Part shown: positions 20,418-24,138 of the stretch, piece by piece
How the letters are laid out: every line of letters starts with the position of its first letter
Numbering within the stretch: the stretch's first letter is position 1
Translations under genes and position numbers: made by a program
Assembly: GCA_043381765.1 (NCBI GenBank)
Contig: JBHJMP010001100.1
Span: forward strand, 1 to 24,138
Length of the DNA: 24,138 nucleotides
Direction of reading: 5' to 3'
Source: Collodictyon triciliatum
Lineage: Eukaryota; CRuMs
Notes under the pieces: generated by a model
What the model saw: only the letters and a program-made list of their open reading frames with translations
What the model was told of the DNA's origin: nothing
The model's database searches: none

Positions 20418-21198
20418 ATGGCTTTGTTTCAAGAGGAAAAAATCAAATGGCGCTCACGCAGACCAATCTTAGACGACATCCCGTCGCCATTCTTTTTCCA
20501 CCTCAAGAACGAAAGCTCGTCTAACGGTGTGCAGTCTATGCAGTTCTCGATGGCTATGGCCTACTCCAAATTCTTTCGATACAAAATATCGCCGCCGACA
20601 ACTCTACAAAAAGTCAAAGCATCAACGGTGGGGAGAAACGCTAGGCATCACCCACACCCCGCTCACCGCGAGCTGGAGACAAGCACGAACCCCGCAAGTC
20701 CTTTCAAATCACCGCTCTCTAATGCATAATATCACCAATAGGTAGCTATGGATAGGCACACGCGCGACAAAAGCTGGCAAGGTCTCCCAACAATGCACAC
20801 TTTGCAGCAACAGTGATGAGTCCATTGAGCATACATTTGTGCAATGTCCCTTCGCTCAAAACCTGCGCGAAACAGCCGGTGTGATTCTTCGACTGACACT
20901 CAAGACGGCTGCAGCTATTGGCCCAATCCAGGTGATATTTGGGCCTCTGCAACTACTGCATCCAGATGCGAAAACATTCTGGGCATTGACGCGAGGCCAT
21001 TTGCTATGGACTATGTGGATAGCACGCACGTACTCTCGCAAAGCAAGACTCAACAACCAGCCACTCATTCCTGATAACAGGCTGAATGACATCATACAAT
21101 TCTCTTTCCTCAATAGCTTTCTTCGCCACCTGCACGTTCTCTACTACTCGGACGCTGTGAGAAGAAACATGTGGATAGAGGCTGAGAAAGATATATAA
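20418..21198 (+). mobile_element. Degenerate non-LTR retrotransposon (LINE) ORF2 3' fragment
   Basis: From about 20540 to 21198 one frame reads like the C-terminal part of a LINE reverse-transcriptase polyprotein. It has a WRQARTPQVLSNHRSLMHN segment, then a zf-RVT zinc-binding motif CTLCSNSDESIEHTFVQC (C-x2-C-x8-H-x4-C), then a Trp-rich helical tail ending in TAA at 21196-21198. A TAG at about 20743 interrupts this frame just before LWIGTRATKAG. Another frame at 20418-20600 (EEKIKWRSRR, SPFFFHLKNESSS) resembles the linker before the RT domain. The RT core itself is missing. Together this suggests an internally deleted, inactive copy. The element lies on the opposite strand to the flanking genes. 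Confidence 0.7.
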
Positions 21199-21233
21199 CC
21201 TCGCCTTGTATCTCTCATGCAAGCACAAGACCC

Positions 21234-21253
21234 AGGCCACAGGCCACAGGCCA
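21234..21253. repeat. AGGCCAC short tandem repeat
   Basis: Two full copies and a six-base partial third copy of a 7-mer lie 36 bases after the LINE ORF stop, probably in the 3' end of the element. Some LINE families end in short tandem repeats instead of poly(A). Confidence 0.7.
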
Positions 21254-21455
21254 AAGCGCAGGATGCAATTCCTGATGGTCGTCCACTCCGCCACACGGCA
21301 GACAAGAAGCATTCGTACAAACAGAGATTACAAAACTATACTGCCTTGTACAAATTCAAGATAAAAAAACGTATATGACCATCTTTTCATAATACTAGTG
21401 TTTAGACGTAAGCACCACGGTTTCACTGACGTAAATACCTGAACATCTTACAACA

Positions 21456-21468
21456 CCCCCCCCCCCCC
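21456..21468. repeat. C13 homopolymer
   Basis: A run of 13 C in otherwise AT-rich DNA, between the LINE remnant and the recombinase gene. The length is prone to sequencing error. Confidence 0.9.
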
Positions 21469-21631
21469 TGACATGAAAGAGAACAGAATATTGTCCATAT
21501 ACCATCTTTTTTTCTTTTTATTGCTTAGAGTAAAGTCTCATCTTATTGTTGATACGAGCGCTGACTTTCCAAAAAAAGAAAGTTGACACAAGTGACAAAT
21601 GAGCGGCACAACAAATCCCTGACTTTGCACC

Positions 21632-23683
21632 TCATCGAAACCTAAGGTCACCAAGAATACTGGCCCACACCTCTTCCTCAGACCCATACTTTCCGATGAG
21701 ATTGCGGTATCGATCTCTGCAGTCGAGATTGTTTCTGTCAAACTTTTTCAATTTCATGGAAATGTATTTCCAGGAGGAACCTTTTTTACGTTCGGACACT
21801 AATATGAAATCTTCCTGTGAATGCCACACAAATCTTTGGCGGTGTCCAGATGTCAAGTAAATCGGACGAGTTTTAGACTCTTCGCCTGTTGCCTTTATCT
21901 TTGGCAAGGATCTATGTTTCTTGGGCAGGCGAACACGCTCTAGAATATCTCTAAACACCTCAATATAATGCTCCAGTTCTGAGATATCTCGTCCGAGATG
22001 TTCTCTAACGTGGGCTCTTGCAACCTGGCACACTATACTTATTTTTGTGCGTGTGGCCATTCTTTTTCTATCCCTGCTAAGTTGCTTTCTTACCTGTTGC
22101 TCTAACCCAGGAGTAGACTTTACAAACATCGAAAAGCAATGACGCATGACAAATGGGAAATCTATCTTTTCCTGACTTTGGTCATCCATTTTGTTCTTTA
22201 TTAGGCCCTTCATTCTTGCCAAAAAGGATTTGTAATTAACACCAGCTTCCCAAGATGAAGGCTTCAGTTTTATCTTGTGAATTTTTTCAGAGTTGGATAA
22301 GCCGTCAACCTGGTTGTCATAACCAGACCATTCCTCCTCATCGATTTCGATGGGTGGCGGGACTGTTCTAATGATGTATGAGTCTTTTGATAGATTCAAC
22401 TCCGATTTACTTTTCGGTTCCCATCCAGAACAGTCGAGATCATTCTTTGAATAGGTTTCCTTTTGATTAGCAGCATAATTCTGCTGAATCACAGCCATTT
22501 TTTGAAAGCCAGCGCGAAAGCTATCAAAAGAGAACATGTTAGGAGGAAAACCAGCTTGGACAGCTCGAGTTTTTATATTTTTACTCATCGCGGCAGACTT
22601 CATACCCCATAGATACGTTTCTTGGAGCTCTTGCGATAGATTCCAGTTTTTAAAATTGATAAGCTCCAGAGAAAACTTTTCGCGAAGGTATAGCTCAAAC
22701 CAATAGAGAATATTCAGAGAGGATTTTAATCCGATGTTACCTTCTAGAGAGACCATTTGGTTATGTTCAGGATTCCCTTTAGCAACTTTTAAAAGAATAT
22801 GTATGCAGTGAGAATCTGAGGAGCTCCTGGGTAGTTTAGAAAAACTAAGGATGTGGCCAATTTTCATGTGCTGAAAGGTAATAGACCTTGCCCCCGTCGA
22901 TAAAGCCATTAACCAGAGGCTTGCCTCTTTGGCTTTGGATGAGAAACCATCCGGAATGCAGTCTATGATTCTTGCTATATCAGATATTAAAATGGGCTCT
23001 TTTCTCGTGGGAGTTTCTTGGTCAAAAGCTAAATTGCGTAATGTATCAATAGTCTCTTTAATTGTGGGACCGATATCTGGCGAAAGCTCTGATGGATATT
23101 GAATTTTATTAATTCTTCTTAAGCCAGGAATAATTATAAATTTAACACTATCTATGGCATAGCCTGCATCCCTGACCAAAAAAATAATGAATTTCTCGAT
23201 TGTTTCAGGCTGTAGAGGCCATGGCTCTCTGGATGACTTTTTGCAAAATTCTTGGTACATTTCTTTTGACCAGCTATCCTTTCGGACAGTCGACTTTGAG
23301 TGGCTAGTTGGGGAACTGTATGAATGATCCACTGGATTCAACTCTCTTATATCAAGAGCCTGAAATCCCATAGAAATTTTCCGCAATCTTTGGGATAGGT
23401 CAAACAGGGGTTCGCATGGTGTAGGGTTCATTTTTCTTTTCTTTTTAGACTCTTTACTATCAACATATTCTTCAGCACTCCAGTCGGGGTCTAAATCGCT
23501 GTCGGATGAAATATAGTCTTGCTCATAGTCCATATCGTCTCCAATATGAACGTATGTCTCAGAGTCAGACACCTCGAGGGTAGTCGAACAGCAATTAAGT
23601 TCCCAATCCCCCTGGTCTTCAACAGTTATAGGAATATAGCAGTTGGTTGCCAGACCAACAACATAGAATACATCCTCTTCCAT
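21632..23683 (-). CDS. Crypton-like tyrosine recombinase with C-terminal Myb/SANT domain
   Basis: A single exon of 684 codons. The frame is open upstream of the first ATG (23683) but begins there with GTG and an AT-rich hydrophobic stretch, so I start at MEEDVFYV. An acidic segment and a basic KKKRK (about 80-84) are followed by a tyrosine-recombinase fold at about 155-440. It contains STGARSITF with the first catalytic Arg266, KVAKGNPEHNQMVSL with a probable beta-hairpin Lys302, and FDSFRAGF where HxxR becomes DSFR (Arg390). Trp421 and the candidate nucleophile Tyr436 complete the set. A linker leads to a Myb/SANT-like domain at about 618-665 (Trp620, Trp638, and CRDRYRN with Tyr659 replacing the third Trp). 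Tyrosine-recombinase DNA transposons (Cryptons) encode one such protein, usually with another DNA-binding tail. The gene may be an active element or a domesticated host gene. The His-to-Asp change and the long Arg-Trp spacing make catalysis uncertain. Confidence 0.7.
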   Translation of the reverse strand: MEEDVFYVVGLATNCYIPITVEDQGDWELNCCSTTLEVSDSETYVHIGDDMDYEQDYISSDSDLDPDWSAEEYVDSKESKKKRKMNPTPCEPLFDLSQRLRKISMGFQALDIRELNPVDHSYSSPTSHSKSTVRKDSWSKEMYQEFCKKSSREPWPLQPETIEKFIIFLVRDAGYAIDSVKFIIIPGLRRINKIQYPSELSPDIGPTIKETIDTLRNLAFDQETPTRKEPILISDIARIIDCIPDGFSSKAKEASLWLMALSTGARSITFQHMKIGHILSFSKLPRSSSDSHCIHILLKVAKGNPEHNQMVSLEGNIGLKSSLNILYWFELYLREKFSLELINFKNWNLSQELQETYLWGMKSAAMSKNIKTRAVQAGFPPNMFSFDSFRAGFQKMAVIQQNYAANQKETYSKNDLDCSGWEPKSKSELNLSKDSYIIRTVPPPIEIDEEEWSGYDNQVDGLSNSEKIHKIKLKPSSWEAGVNYKSFLARMKGLIKNKMDDQSQEKIDFPFVMRHCFSMFVKSTPGLEQQVRKQLSRDRKRMATRTKISIVCQVARAHVREHLGRDISELEHYIEVFRDILERVRLPKKHRSLPKIKATGEESKTRPIYLTSGHRQRFVWHSQEDFILVSERKKGSSWKYISMKLKKFDRNNLDCRDRYRNLIGKYGSEEEVWASILGDLRFR

Positions 23684-24086
23684 GGCCTTCTGCGATATTC
23701 TTTGAGAGAAAATAACCTTAATAAAAAGAAGGCACGACTTAAAAATAAGAATGATAATGAAAAGGCAGAGGAAGCCAAGGGAACCTTGAGGAACAATACA
23801 AAAAAAAGCTGGTGACGGGCGGCTGCAGAAGCGTTGATCAGAACGCTGATGGTCTGTTAAGGATGGGTTAGGGATTTTTATTAGGGACAACTGCTTTCCG
23901 CTGGATGATAAAACTATCTTGCTTTTCTGATTCACGCAATCATCTACGCCCCAGTACCCAGAGTTTCCTAGTTATTTTCTGCTTCGTTTTTTACTTCTTT
24001 TTTTTTTTTTTTCAGTATATTCCAGGGTTTTTTTGTTTGGGTTTTATTATTGTGATCTCTCCACTGAATATATTCTGTTTTGTTTA

Positions 24087-24138
<52 letters not shown>
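23684..24138. other. Upstream flank of the recombinase gene ending in T tracts
   Basis: The sequence becomes increasingly T-rich. A T run lies near 23997-24012, and a final run of at least 48 T (about 24091-24138) reaches the contig edge. It presumably contains the recombinase promoter on the - strand. No other gene, inverted repeat or target duplication could be identified. Confidence 0.6.

Larger units (their letters stand above)
21199..21631. other. Spacer between LINE remnant and recombinase gene
   Basis: This contains the probable 3' untranslated end of the retrotransposon, including a short AGGCCAC tandem repeat and a C13 run, followed by A/T-rich sequence. A clear poly(A) tail or target-site duplication was not seen. 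No gene was recognised. Confidence 0.5.

Overview
This is a eukaryotic nuclear fragment, AT-rich and intron-dense. Three genes could be rebuilt as many short exons joined by GT-AG introns of about 50-280 bases, with codon phase preserved at every join. Protein content (MON1, a VPS9-domain Rab GEF, an HMG-box protein, a non-LTR retrotransposon remnant, a Crypton-like tyrosine recombinase) suggests an opisthokont-type protist or early-diverging fungus. Nothing in the sequence fixes the taxon. Both window ends are low complexity (a CAAAAAA heptamer array on the left, a long T run on the right), so the window is probably a whole contig broken at simple repeats.

Layout, left to right: heptamer repeat (1-99); MON1, + strand, 17 recognised exons, 5' end unresolved (286-4653); a convergent, intronless gene for a 12-helix membrane protein built from two copies of one module (8497-5207, - strand); a gene for a mitochondrially targeted RRM-like protein with 8 exons, one of only 20 bases (10869-9165, - strand); a divergent intergenic region of about 740 bases; a 23-exon VPS9-domain gene (11606-17046, + strand); a convergent two-exon HMG-box gene (18829-17387, - strand); the 3' exons of an unidentified - strand gene (19284-19021) with an unresolved stretch upstream; a CATACA microsatellite containing an 11-N assembly gap; a broken non-LTR retrotransposon 3' end (20418-21198, + strand); and an intronless tyrosine recombinase fused to a C-terminal Myb/SANT domain (23683-21632, - strand).

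The clearest functional theme is endosome maturation. MON1 is one half of the MON1-CCZ1 exchange factor for Rab7, and VPS9 domains activate Rab5-type GTPases, so two successive GEFs of the early-to-late endosome switch lie about 7 kb apart. Whether this is more than chance cannot be told from one contig. The least familiar items are the duplicated 2 x 6-helix membrane protein and the recombinase-Myb fusion. The right 4 kb is repeat- and transposon-rich; the left 19 kb is ordinary gene-dense DNA whose introns carry pyrimidine-rich microsatellites. All gene models are manual splice predictions without transcript evidence.
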